From Thalassotalea ponticola (lineage in GTDB: Bacteria > Pseudomonadota > Gammaproteobacteria > Enterobacterales > Alteromonadaceae), in contig NZ_CP166871.1 in assembly GCF_041379045.1 (NCBI RefSeq), positions 3,162,001 through 3,226,000 on the forward strand: 64,000 bases of DNA, written 5' to 3'. Shown in pieces: positions 1-8,071 of this stretch (position 1 is the first letter of the stretch; each line of letters begins with the position of its first letter). The position numbers and the translations under genes are program-made. The notes beneath the pieces were generated by a model that did not search any database, was not told the origin of the DNA, and saw nothing but the letters and a program-made list of their open reading frames with translations.

Positions 1-180
1 GTCAATGGTATTTAGTCTGAGTAAGTCATTTTAACAATCGCTTAGCGCAACTAAACATCAGCTACGCCGGGTCTTATTCCGTATGTAAGTGTTAAAAATG
101 TGGAGTAAGACTTTGCTCTGTTTGATATTTTCATTAGTCCTTGTATGCTAGACATAACAGTGCCAACAAATGCAATCACA

Positions 181-366
181 ATGAAATTCAGACAGCTCAT
201 TGGTAGCCTAATGGCCGCCCTCATTGGCGTACAAAGCGAGCGCAATCGACAGCGCGATTTTTACCATGGCAAAGCGAGCCACTTTGTCATTGCCGGCGTC
301 ATTGGCGTGGTGATATTTGTCGTATTGTTACTCGTAGTAGTGCGCACTGTTATCAGCGTCGCATAG
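181..366 (+). CDS. DUF2970 family small membrane protein
   Basis: A 61-residue protein with the DUF2970 signature: a GVQSERNRQRDF-like motif, then GKASHF, then one strongly hydrophobic C-terminal helix of about 22 residues. The family is known from proteobacteria but has no established function; a single-pass inner-membrane protein is inferred. An upstream ATG at 145 in the same frame would add 12 residues. I prefer 181 because the family normally begins just before the FRQLIGSL-like segment, but neither start has a clear ribosome binding site. It converges on dam with a 14-bp gap. Bases 1-180 hold no other gene that I can support. Confidence 0.75.
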   Translation: MKFRQLIGSLMAALIGVQSERNRQRDFYHGKASHFVIAGVIGVVIFVVLLLVVVRTVISVA

Positions 367-380
367 GCATTGATCTGCCG

Positions 381-1208
381 CTATCGCTTGGGCTTGTAAA
401 GCGCGAGTAGTTCACCGACTTTGTTACGGGCACTGCCTTTTTGACTGATGGTTCGGGCGACTTTTATCGACTTGATGTGATCTGCATGCTCATAAATTTT
501 GCGAGTCCAAATCGTATCGTGATTTGAGATCAATACGGTGACGTTTTTCGCACGTGTTACTTCTTCAGCCGCATTGGCTAAATCCGCTTGCTCGTCTAGG
601 CCAAAGCCGTTACCTGCATAACTGGTAAAGCTGGCCGTTTTACTCAATGGCACATAGGGTGGATCGCAGTAAATGACATCACCGTCTTCAGCGCGGGCAA
701 AGGTTTGACGATAACTTTCACAGACAAAGTCACTCACTTGTGCTTTTTCAGCAAACGCCAACAGCTCCTTTTCAGGAAAATAAGGACGCTTGTATTTGCC
801 AAACGGTACATTGTAGCCGCCCTTAGAGTTGTATCGACACAGACCGTTATAACCATGGCGATTCATATATAAAAACAACAGGCTGCGCTGATAGGCGTCG
901 TCGGATGCATTAAATTGACTGCGCAAGTGATAATATTGCTCGGCCTGATTAAACTGCTCACTGAACAGCTTGCGACAATCAGCGATAAATTTATCTGGCG
1001 TGCTTTGCAGGGTTAAATAGATATTAATCAAATCGCGATTAATATCATTGAGCAAGTAGCGATCGTAGTGGCTGTTTAAAAAAATGGAGCCTGCACCGAC
1101 GAACGGTTCGATGAGACGCTTACCCTTAGGTAGCATTTGACCTATGGTATCACTTAGCGTGTATTTACCTCCGGCCCACTTGAGAAAGGCTCTTTGCTTT
1201 TGCGTCAT
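381..1208 (-). CDS. dam: DNA adenine methylase (GATC)
   Basis: A 275-residue D12-class adenine-N6 methyltransferase. The AdoMet-binding motif FLKWAGGK lies at residues 8-15 and the catalytic DPPY at 182-185, with the Dam-like order between them. It methylates GATC, supporting methyl-directed mismatch repair and replication timing. Length is normal for Dam. It lies 75 bp downstream of aroB on the same strand, the usual aroK-aroB-...-dam order of gammaproteobacteria (the damX-like gene often found between is absent). The MutL encoded at 29.6 kb lacks an endonuclease motif, which fits a Dam-directed repair system. Confidence 0.96.
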   Translation of the reverse strand: MTQKQRAFLKWAGGKYTLSDTIGQMLPKGKRLIEPFVGAGSIFLNSHYDRYLLNDINRDLINIYLTLQSTPDKFIADCRKLFSEQFNQAEQYYHLRSQFNASDDAYQRSLLFLYMNRHGYNGLCRYNSKGGYNVPFGKYKRPYFPEKELLAFAEKAQVSDFVCESYRQTFARAEDGDVIYCDPPYVPLSKTASFTSYAGNGFGLDEQADLANAAEEVTRAKNVTVLISNHDTIWTRKIYEHADHIKSIKVARTISQKGSARNKVGELLALYKPKR

Positions 1209-1283
1209 TGTATTGTTCTTATACGGCTTATGCCCTGAGGGGAAGTAGGCGCTACAGGGTGCTCTGAGATCACCACAGTGTTT

Positions 1284-2345
1284 TTAAATCACTTGCTGCA
1301 ACTGTTCACGGCTTATGTTATCAAAAATCTCAGTTTTGCCAATAGATGTTGGAATAATTAGGCGAATTTTCCCATTGAGATTTTTCTTGTCCCTAACCAT
1401 GTGCTTGAGATAGCTTTCAATGTCCATGGTGCTAGGACCTTCGGTGGGTAAATCAAAATAGCGCAACAGTTGTTCAATGCGTTTGACTTGCGATGAGGTG
1501 ATAAAACCTAGTACGACTGCCAAATTAGCAGCTTGTACCATACCTGCAGCAACGGCTTCGCCGTGTAGCCACTTGCCATAGCCTTGCTCTGCTTCAATTG
1601 CATGGGCAAAGGTGTGGCCTAAATTAAGCAGTGCTCTTACGCCGGATTCGGTTTCATCTTGGGCGACGATATTGGCTTTGTTCTGACAACAACGTTCGAT
1701 CATCGTCGCTAATACCGAGCTGTTGCCCTGCTTGATCGCGACTTTGTTGGCTTCGAGCCAGGCAAAAAATTCGACATCGCCTAATATGCCGTATTTGATC
1801 ACTTCGGCCATACCTGCGGCAAATTCTCGCTTGGGTAAACTGACCAGCGATTGCACGTCAATAAGTACAGCTTTAGGCTGGTGAAACGCGCCAATCATAT
1901 TCTTACCCAACGGGTGGTTAACCGCTGTCTTGCCACCAACGGATGAATCCACTTGCGCCAGTAACGTGGTGGGCACTTGAATAAAGTCAATACCCCGCTG
2001 ATAGCACGCGGCTGCAAAGCCGGTAATATCACCAATGACTCCGCCACCAAGCGCAATTAAAGTTGAATCTCTACCGTGCAGCTTAGACAAAAGGTGAGCC
2101 ATTATTCGTTCAAAATTGGCCAGTGATTTTTCTTGTTCCCCATCAGCTAACACAACGACATCAACGTCGTAGTTGGTCAACTGCTGTTGCAATGAGGCTA
2201 GGTATAAGTCAGCAACAACCGCATTGGTAACAATGCAAACTTTATTGCCTTTGATATGTGAAGTAATAGGGCTGTTTGATAACAGCCCGGAGTCAATATA
2301 GATAGGGTAACTGCGAGAACCGAGTTCAACTATCAATGACGACAT
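1284..2345 (-). CDS. aroB: 3-dehydroquinate synthase
   Basis: A 353-residue NAD- and metal-dependent 3-dehydroquinate synthase, second step of the shikimate pathway (DAHP to dehydroquinate), cytoplasmic. Visible landmarks are the nucleotide-binding [14 protein letters not shown] segment, [19 protein letters not shown], and the metal-binding [11 protein letters not shown] and [10 protein letters not shown] histidines. I chose the ATG at 2345, three bases past the aroK stop. A TTG 24 bases upstream is in frame but lies inside aroK and gives an atypical N-terminus. Translational coupling to aroK is likely. Confidence 0.96.
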   Translation of the reverse strand: MSSLIVELGSRSYPIYIDSGLLSNSPITSHIKGNKVCIVTNAVVADLYLASLQQQLTNYDVDVVVLADGEQEKSLANFERIMAHLLSKLHGRDSTLIALGGGVIGDITGFAAACYQRGIDFIQVPTTLLAQVDSSVGGKTAVNHPLGKNMIGAFHQPKAVLIDVQSLVSLPKREFAAGMAEVIKYGILGDVEFFAWLEANKVAIKQGNSSVLATMIERCCQNKANIVAQDETESGVRALLNLGHTFAHAIEAEQGYGKWLHGEAVAAGMVQAANLAVVLGFITSSQVKRIEQLLRYFDLPTEGPSTMDIESYLKHMVRDKKNLNGKIRLIIPTSIGKTEIFDNISREQLQQVI

Positions 2346-2349
2346 GTAA

Positions 2350-2868
2350 TTAGAAATCCAACTTCTCAACGATTTTATTAGCGACTACTTTAGCGCTTTG
2401 ATCGTCAGTTTGTACGACGTGATCTGCGATTTCTTCATACAGTGGATTGCGTTCTTTAGCTAGACGCTCTAATACAGTACGGGAATCTTCTTCCGTTTGT
2501 AATAGTGGACGGCGACGATCTCGCTGGGTGCGTGCTACCTGCTTATCAATGGTCGTTTCTAAATACACCACAATACCGCGAGCAGATAATCGATTGCGAA
2601 TTAAATCACTGATCACAGAACCACCACCTGTAGCCAGAACGATGCCTTGCATTTCACTGAGATCTTCAATGACTTTTTCTTCGCGTTTTCTAAAGCCTTC
2701 TTCACCCTCTAGATCAAAAACCCATGAAATATCTGCGCCCGTACGGCGTTCAATTTCCTGGTCTGAATCATAAAAGTCCAGGTGAAGTTTGTCGGCAATT
2801 TCTCTGCCAATTGTGCTTTTACCTGCTCCCATTGGGCCGATCAGGAAAATATTACGTTTTTCTGCCAT
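2350..2868 (-). CDS. aroK: Shikimate kinase I
   Basis: A 172-residue P-loop kinase that phosphorylates shikimate. The Walker A motif GPMGAGKST is at residues 11-19, with the shikimate-binding [11 protein letters not shown] and LATGGGSV segments and the RRRPLLQ lid following. Length matches AroK. It is followed by aroB with a 4-base gap. It lies about 200 bp downstream of pilQ and is separated from it by a terminator, so it should have its own promoter in 2869-2980. Confidence 0.96.
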   Translation of the reverse strand: MAEKRNIFLIGPMGAGKSTIGREIADKLHLDFYDSDQEIERRTGADISWVFDLEGEEGFRKREEKVIEDLSEMQGIVLATGGGSVISDLIRNRLSARGIVVYLETTIDKQVARTQRDRRRPLLQTEEDSRTVLERLAKERNPLYEEIADHVVQTDDQSAKVVANKIVEKLDF

Positions 2869-2982
2869 GAGCTTACTTTACTACTCGTAAAATTGTTAGT
2901 TAACGGAAATTGAGGACTCTCCTCGATAAAATTAAGGGCGCAATTATCGCAAGTTATTCAGACTAATTGCAAGCTTCTGCTA

Positions 2983-3039
2983 TAAAAAAACACAATCTGG
3001 GCAGCCAACACATATACATTGTTGTCGTAACCCAGATTG
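2983..3039 (-). terminator. Rho-independent terminator after pilQ
   Basis: On the minus strand a 9-bp stem, CAATCTGGG at 3031-3039 pairing with CCCAGATTG at 2993-3001, with a 29-base loop, is followed by TGTTTTTTTA. It lies 27 bases past the pilQ stop. The long loop weakens the call, but the uridine run is good. Confidence 0.7.
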
Positions 3040-3066
3040 ATTTTACAAGCCGTTAACCGTTAAGAT

Positions 3067-5157
3067 TTAAAAAGTTTCTGTAACGATACGTGGCGTCACA
3101 AAGATAAGTAATTCTTTTTTCTCGTTAAATTCACTATTTGTTCGGAATAACCAACCAAGATATGGAATGTCTCCCAATACTGGTACCTTAGATACAGCGT
3201 TGATTATTTGTTGTTGATAAATACCGCCAAGTACAATGGTTTCGCCGTTATTTACCAACACTTGCGTACCTATTTCTTGGGTATCAATCGCCGTTGCTAC
3301 GCCGGTACCTGTTGCTACCGTATCACCACGGGTATCTTGAGTGATAACCAAATCGAGAATGATTCGATTATCCGGCGTGATTTGTGGTGTCACGCGCAAG
3401 CCTAAAACCGCCTTCTTAAAGGTAACCGTTGTCGCACCGCTTGACGCTGCCTGAACAAACGGAATTTCCGTACCTTGTTCGATGTACGCCTCTTTTTGGT
3501 TTGACGTGGTGATCCGCGGGCTAGCGATAATTTCACCCTTGTTTTCTTGTTCCATTGCCGATAGCTCAAGGTCAAGAATGGTGCCATCGGCTAAACGCGC
3601 AACTTGAAAGGCAATGCTACCAGCTGGGTCGGCAACCGGTAAATTAACATTTAGACGATCGTTAAGAGAAGGGACAACACCTATGCCATTGTTAGCAGTA
3701 CCATTGACTAAGTCAGCGGCAGTTAAATTACCAGACGTAGCGGTGTCGCTGCCGTTGTGGGTCATGCCCCAACGAATACCCAACTCTTCACTAATATTGT
3801 CCTTTACCGTTACCATGCGCGATTCGATTACCACTTGGCGAATTGGAATATCCAATACCTTCATCATACGCTTGATATCTTCGATACTTTTCGCGGTATC
3901 GCGAATCAGCAAGGTGTTGGTGCGCTCATCAACGGTAACACTGCCGCGTTCAGACAATAAGCTGGTATCTTCATTTTTCAACAAAGCGGCAAAGTCGGCT
4001 GCTTTAGCGTAATTCACTTGTACGTATTCTGCGTACAGCGGCGCTAATTCCGATACCTGTTTCTGCGCTTCTAGTTCTTTCGCTTCACGGGCAACGAGTT
4101 CCTCGTTCGGCGCAATCATCAAGATGTTACCATCAAGACGTTTACCCAAGCCTTTTACTTTAAGAATTATATCAAGTGCTTGGTCCCATGGTACCCCGTC
4201 AAGGCGCAAGGTAATGTTACCGCCAACGGTATCGCTAGTGACCAAATTAAAGCCATTGTAATCGGCGATAATTTGCAATACCGTGCGAATAGGAATGTCT
4301 TGAAAGTTTAGCGATATTGCTTTACCGGTAAACTCTGTACCATTTTCAATATACGATTTTTTCTCCTCTTGCTCGGTTAACGTAAGAGAGAAAATATTAT
4401 CGATTTGATCGTGCTCGTAAGTTACTGGTTTACTGGTGGTAATTTCAATTCGAGCGTTGTTGCCGTCTTTAAACGTTTCAATATTAGACACCACAGTGCC
4501 AAAATCGGTTACATCTAATTGATACAACAAGTCGTCGATTATCGAGGTGTTGTAAAATTCAACATTGATTTTGCCGAGTTTGTTGCTGACGTCAATGGCC
4601 GACTGACTGTCGTCTAGGTAGGCTAGTACTTGGCCACTGGTGCCGTCGCCTTTGCGAAAATCAATGGCTTGTATATTGTTGATAAAACCGTCACTTAAAT
4701 CAGCTTCAACACCACGGCGTTCAAACGTTGAAGCGCCGTTTAACAACAACACGAACTTGCCGTCAACCACATCAGCGTCGTACAGTTTCAACTCGTCGAG
4801 AAAAATAGTTGCGGTAACTTTACCGCCCACTTGTTGTACGTCGATATACTGCACACCCGCGTGATTAACCTGAGTCTGTGACAATGGATCAACAAATCCA
4901 TCGGCGTCAAAACTTACTTCAATGCGCGCCGGATCAGAGAAGCTTTGCACTTGAGGTGGTGAGCTTAACGCTTGCTCAAAACCAAAGGTGAATTCAACTT
5001 CATCGTTTAGCAAGGTATTGTAGTAAATGTCGTTTAACTGACCTTGTGCGATACTTGAGAAAGAACAGATCGCTAGCGCCGCACCAAACGCCGAGTTTAA
5101 TAATGGTTGCTTAATTCGGTTTGACATTATTCTTTTTTTTCTATCAAAACTAAACAT
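3067..5157 (-). CDS. pilQ: Type IV pilus secretin PilQ
   Basis: A 696-residue outer-membrane secretin that forms the channel for the type IV pilus. Order: hydrophobic export signal ending near AQG (about residues 18-38), two AMIN-type beta domains (about 50-290), a secretin/TonB short N-terminal domain (LNFQDIPIRTVLQIIADYNGFN), the N1-type domain, and the C-terminal secretin domain with the [14 protein letters not shown] signature. I chose the ATG at 5157, which overlaps the pilP stop as TAATG and follows a GGGAA ribosome site. A second ATG at 5127 would remove ten residues before the signal peptide. A longer in-frame extension to 5220 lies inside pilP and is unlikely. Confidence 0.95.
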   Translation of the reverse strand: MFSFDRKKRIMSNRIKQPLLNSAFGAALAICSFSSIAQGQLNDIYYNTLLNDEVEFTFGFEQALSSPPQVQSFSDPARIEVSFDADGFVDPLSQTQVNHAGVQYIDVQQVGGKVTATIFLDELKLYDADVVDGKFVLLLNGASTFERRGVEADLSDGFINNIQAIDFRKGDGTSGQVLAYLDDSQSAIDVSNKLGKINVEFYNTSIIDDLLYQLDVTDFGTVVSNIETFKDGNNARIEITTSKPVTYEHDQIDNIFSLTLTEQEEKKSYIENGTEFTGKAISLNFQDIPIRTVLQIIADYNGFNLVTSDTVGGNITLRLDGVPWDQALDIILKVKGLGKRLDGNILMIAPNEELVAREAKELEAQKQVSELAPLYAEYVQVNYAKAADFAALLKNEDTSLLSERGSVTVDERTNTLLIRDTAKSIEDIKRMMKVLDIPIRQVVIESRMVTVKDNISEELGIRWGMTHNGSDTATSGNLTAADLVNGTANNGIGVVPSLNDRLNVNLPVADPAGSIAFQVARLADGTILDLELSAMEQENKGEIIASPRITTSNQKEAYIEQGTEIPFVQAASSGATTVTFKKAVLGLRVTPQITPDNRIILDLVITQDTRGDTVATGTGVATAIDTQEIGTQVLVNNGETIVLGGIYQQQIINAVSKVPVLGDIPYLGWLFRTNSEFNEKKELLIFVTPRIVTETF

Positions 5158-5702
5158 TAATTCCCTTGCCCCTCTTGATTCGAGTCTACCATGGAAACGG
5201 TTGTTTCTCGTTCTACCCAACAGCCTGCGCCATCGGGAATTAATTCTGCAATGATAATTTCTTCATCACTAACGTTAGTAATACGACCGTTGTACAAGCC
5301 TAAGTAACTACCAATTGAAACCCTATGCAAGGTTGAATCACCCGCTTCAATCAACGCCCAAATGATTCCCTCTTCACCTAGTGTGCCACGCATGTTCAAG
5401 CTTTCCAACGCAAATTTTTCCAATGGTTGCTTGCGGCGACGAGGATCGGGGTGTAGACAATCGGACATTTGTTGCATTTTTTCCTGTATTGCTTCAGGTT
5501 TTGGCGCTACAAAAGGACTGCGCAACGCAAATGCCGAATAATCAAAGTGATTAAATTCTGTAATCGTCGGCATGGGTTCGATGCGATTTGGCGTAGAGGC
5601 TTTAATTTTAGCAATATGCTCTTGCAAATCGGTCTTGTCATCAAAACACGCCGTCAACATAAATATAGGTAACACGGCCAATAGCGGCTTGGTAATACGC
5701 AT
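5157..5702 (-). CDS. pilP: Type IV pilus lipoprotein PilP
   Basis: A 181-residue lipoprotein: signal peptide MRITKPLLAVLPIFMLTAC with the lipidated cysteine in LTAC, a flexible region, then the conserved C-terminal PilP beta domain. PilP connects the PilN-PilO inner-membrane platform with the secretin PilQ. It overlaps pilO by one base and pilQ by one base, so the operon is tightly coupled. Confidence 0.95.
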   Translation of the reverse strand: MRITKPLLAVLPIFMLTACFDDKTDLQEHIAKIKASTPNRIEPMPTITEFNHFDYSAFALRSPFVAPKPEAIQEKMQQMSDCLHPDPRRRKQPLEKFALESLNMRGTLGEEGIIWALIEAGDSTLHRVSIGSYLGLYNGRITNVSDEEIIIAELIPDGAGCWVERETTVSMVDSNQEGQGN

Positions 5703-6301
5703 TATTTGTCAGCCTCCCTATATCGATATGTTTTCGCTTGCAAGGTCAAGGTTAGCTTGTCGTCTTTACCCGCTGTTTCATTGACAATTGAAAAGTCGTG
5801 TAGGGTGACGATACGCGGTAGCCCTGAGATCTTACTGACGAACTCACCAAAGTCGTGGTAACTGCCAACAACCTGTACTTTAATCGGTAATTCAACATAA
5901 AACTCTTGTTGAATTTCCGGTTGCCAGTTGAGCTTTTTGAAGTCTAAGCCTGAGGTTGTACCGACAAAAGTAATGTCATCGAGTAAACCTGGCGTCTCAT
6001 GACTTTCAGGCAGTCGCTTAATCTGATTGGAAAAAAGCTCTTCAGCTTCTTCCATTTGTTCGCGAAACAGTTCAAGGTTTGCCGATACATAATACTTGGC
6101 TTCAAAGTCGGTTTTTAGCTTTTGTTCACGAGCGACTTCTTGCTCAAGCGTGGTGATCTTGTCGCTAACCATCAAGTAGTAGACAAAATATGAAACAAAA
6201 ACTACCAGAACAATGGCTAAAATGCCCTTTGCTAATGCAGGCCATTGACCGATATTATTCAGATCTAAGTCATTTAATTCTGATAAATCGATATTCTTCA
6301 T
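5702..6301 (-). CDS. pilO: Type IV pilus alignment protein PilO
   Basis: A 199-residue inner-membrane protein with a short cytoplasmic N-terminus, one transmembrane helix (about residues 25-47), a periplasmic coiled coil and a ferredoxin-like domain. It pairs with PilN and joins PilM to PilP-PilQ. It sits in the pilMNOPQ order with one-base overlaps at both ends. Confidence 0.95.
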   Translation of the reverse strand: MKNIDLSELNDLDLNNIGQWPALAKGILAIVLVVFVSYFVYYLMVSDKITTLEQEVAREQKLKTDFEAKYYVSANLELFREQMEEAEELFSNQIKRLPESHETPGLLDDITFVGTTSGLDFKKLNWQPEIQQEFYVELPIKVQVVGSYHDFGEFVSKISGLPRIVTLHDFSIVNETAGKDDKLTLTLQAKTYRYREADK

Positions 6302-6879
6302 TATCGGCTCCCTGCTTCACTAAGAGATTGCTGATCAAGAAGACCTTGAATGCGTAGCGTCATTTTAAAGTCACTGAGCAACTTATTGGTGTTACCGGTA
6401 TTGGTGATCGATTCAAGTTCGGCATCCGCCAGCAATACTGAGCTTTGAACTTCGCGAATCAAGTTAGCAAGTTGGTTGTTTGACTCACTTCGACCTTCAA
6501 TAAGCAACTGGTTATCTTGCTTAGTCAGTTTGGTCAGATAAACCCCTGCCGGAACAATTTTTGCCACTTCGTCAAGAACCTGGGTACCAACGTTACGGCT
6601 TTTCTGCAACTGCTCAATAAGTGTCATCCGTTGGATCAGCTCTTTTTTACGCTGCTCTAACGTTTTAATTTCAGCAATTCGAGCATCAAGCACTTTTATT
6701 TCATTGGTTAAAAATTGATTTCGCGCTCGCTGGCCGTCAATCTTGGCCTGAAAGTATTGGGAGATCAAAAACACAATTAACGCACTCAACAGAGCTAACA
6801 AAGTCAGCAGTGAAAAATATTGTTGCTGACGCTGACGTTGAGCCTCTTCGCGCCAAGGCAGAAGATTTATATGTGGCAT
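6301..6879 (-). CDS. pilN: Type IV pilus assembly protein PilN
   Basis: A 192-residue PilN. It begins with the conserved cytoplasmic INLLPWREE motif (residues 4-12) that binds PilM, then one transmembrane helix (about 22-43), a coiled coil and a periplasmic domain. The start overlaps the reading frame of full-length pilM by 13 bases. The conserved motif that docks onto PilM is intact although the neighbouring pilM frame is interrupted. Confidence 0.95.
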   Translation of the reverse strand: MPHINLLPWREEAQRQRQQQYFSLLTLLALLSALIVFLISQYFQAKIDGQRARNQFLTNEIKVLDARIAEIKTLEQRKKELIQRMTLIEQLQKSRNVGTQVLDEVAKIVPAGVYLTKLTKQDNQLLIEGRSESNNQLANLIREVQSSVLLADAELESITNTGNTNKLLSDFKMTLRIQGLLDQQSLSEAGSR

Positions 6880-7949
6880 GATGAAAAACTCCTTAAGGCT
6901 AAGCCCGTTGCAACCATTAATTGCGGGGCAACACGACTTAAGTCTTGTAAATTTATCTGCGCACTAACCTGAAGCTGATGAAATGGATCGGCAATAACCG
7001 TATGGATACCGAGTTCCTCTGATAACAGCTATTGAATATTTTCCATATTGGCGGTGCCACCCGAAACAACCAGATAATCGAGCTTCTCTTTGCCGCTAAA
7101 GGTGAGATACATTTGAATTGCACGGCGAATTTGTTGAATTAGCGTGGTTTGAAACGGCGCTAATACTTCGAAGGTGTAGGTCGGTGGTAATTCACCCGCT
7201 ATTTTTTCTCTTTCAGCCTCTTCGAAGCTTTTGTTGTAATACGATACGATTGAGCGCGTGTACTGCTCAGCGCCAAACAATTGGTCACGCGTGTATATGC
7301 TGGTCTCGCCATCATTGACGGTGAGCAATGTCATGGTCGCGCCGATATCAATAAAGGCGACCGATTTATCCACCGCGTCATCCGGTAAACTCGACATACA
7401 AAGCTCTGCAACGCGACTTAAGGCATAAGACTCGACGTCTACCACTTTGGTTTCAAACCCACCGGAATCAAGGGCGGCAACCCGAGCTTCAACGGTTTCA
7501 GTTCGAGCAGCGCTTAGCAACACGTTGACTTTGCTTGGATCAGATTCGTTAACGTCGAGGCGTTCAAAGTCCAAGCTGACTTCATCGAGAGGGTAAGGGA
7601 TTAAACTGTCTGCTTCGACTTCGATTTGGCTAGCGAGCTCATCTTCAGTGAGACTCACATCCATGTAGATGGTTTTGGTGATCACCGTAGAGCCTGACAC
7701 GGCAACGGCGGCATTTTGCACCGCGGCGTTAATCTGTTGGCGAATTTTACGAACCACGGCTCCGACAGCTTCGATGTCTTGAATTTTGCGGTCAACCACC
7801 GCCCCGCGAGGGATCGGCTCAATTGCATAAGCGTCTAATTGGTAACCGTCTTTTCCTTCACTGAGTACAACGGCTTTGGCTGAATGCGATCCAATGTCGA
7901 TCCCAACCATTTGATTAGCAGCGCTTTTATTCCATAACTTACTAAGCAT
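6867..7949 (-). pseudogene. pilM: pilM, interrupted by an in-frame TAG
   Basis: PilM is an actin-like (FtsA-fold) cytoplasmic ATPase that recruits PilN. The frame starts at ATG 7949 (GGGACGAT just upstream) and runs 306 codons, with VGIDIGSHSAKAVVLS near the N-terminus and VVSGGTANMENIQ at the end. It then meets TAG at 7031-7029. Reading on in the same frame gives 53 more codons of plausible PilM C-terminus (LLSEELGIHTVIADPF, then VAPQLMVATGLALRSF) to a TAA at 6867. The whole frame is 360 codons, the usual PilM length. A single-base change from GAG or CAG to TAG explains it. It could be a real nonsense mutation, a sequencing error or, less likely, readthrough. The stretch before the TAG is otherwise intact. 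Confidence 0.85.
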
Positions 7950-8071
7950 ATCGTCCCGTGAATTATAATTATTATTGAGTTGATAATATCGATAAAATGA
8001 CATTAATTACAGCGTTTATCAATATTAACTGTTATATTATCGCTAGTTTTTTCAAATTGGTAGTAATTTTT

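Noticed and set aside
2447..2773. 108-codon open frame on the plus strand
   Set aside because: Antisense to aroK; serine/arginine-rich composition typical of a shadow frame.
3614..4012. 132-codon open frame on the plus strand
   Set aside because: Antisense shadow of pilQ with no recognisable protein features or ribosome site.
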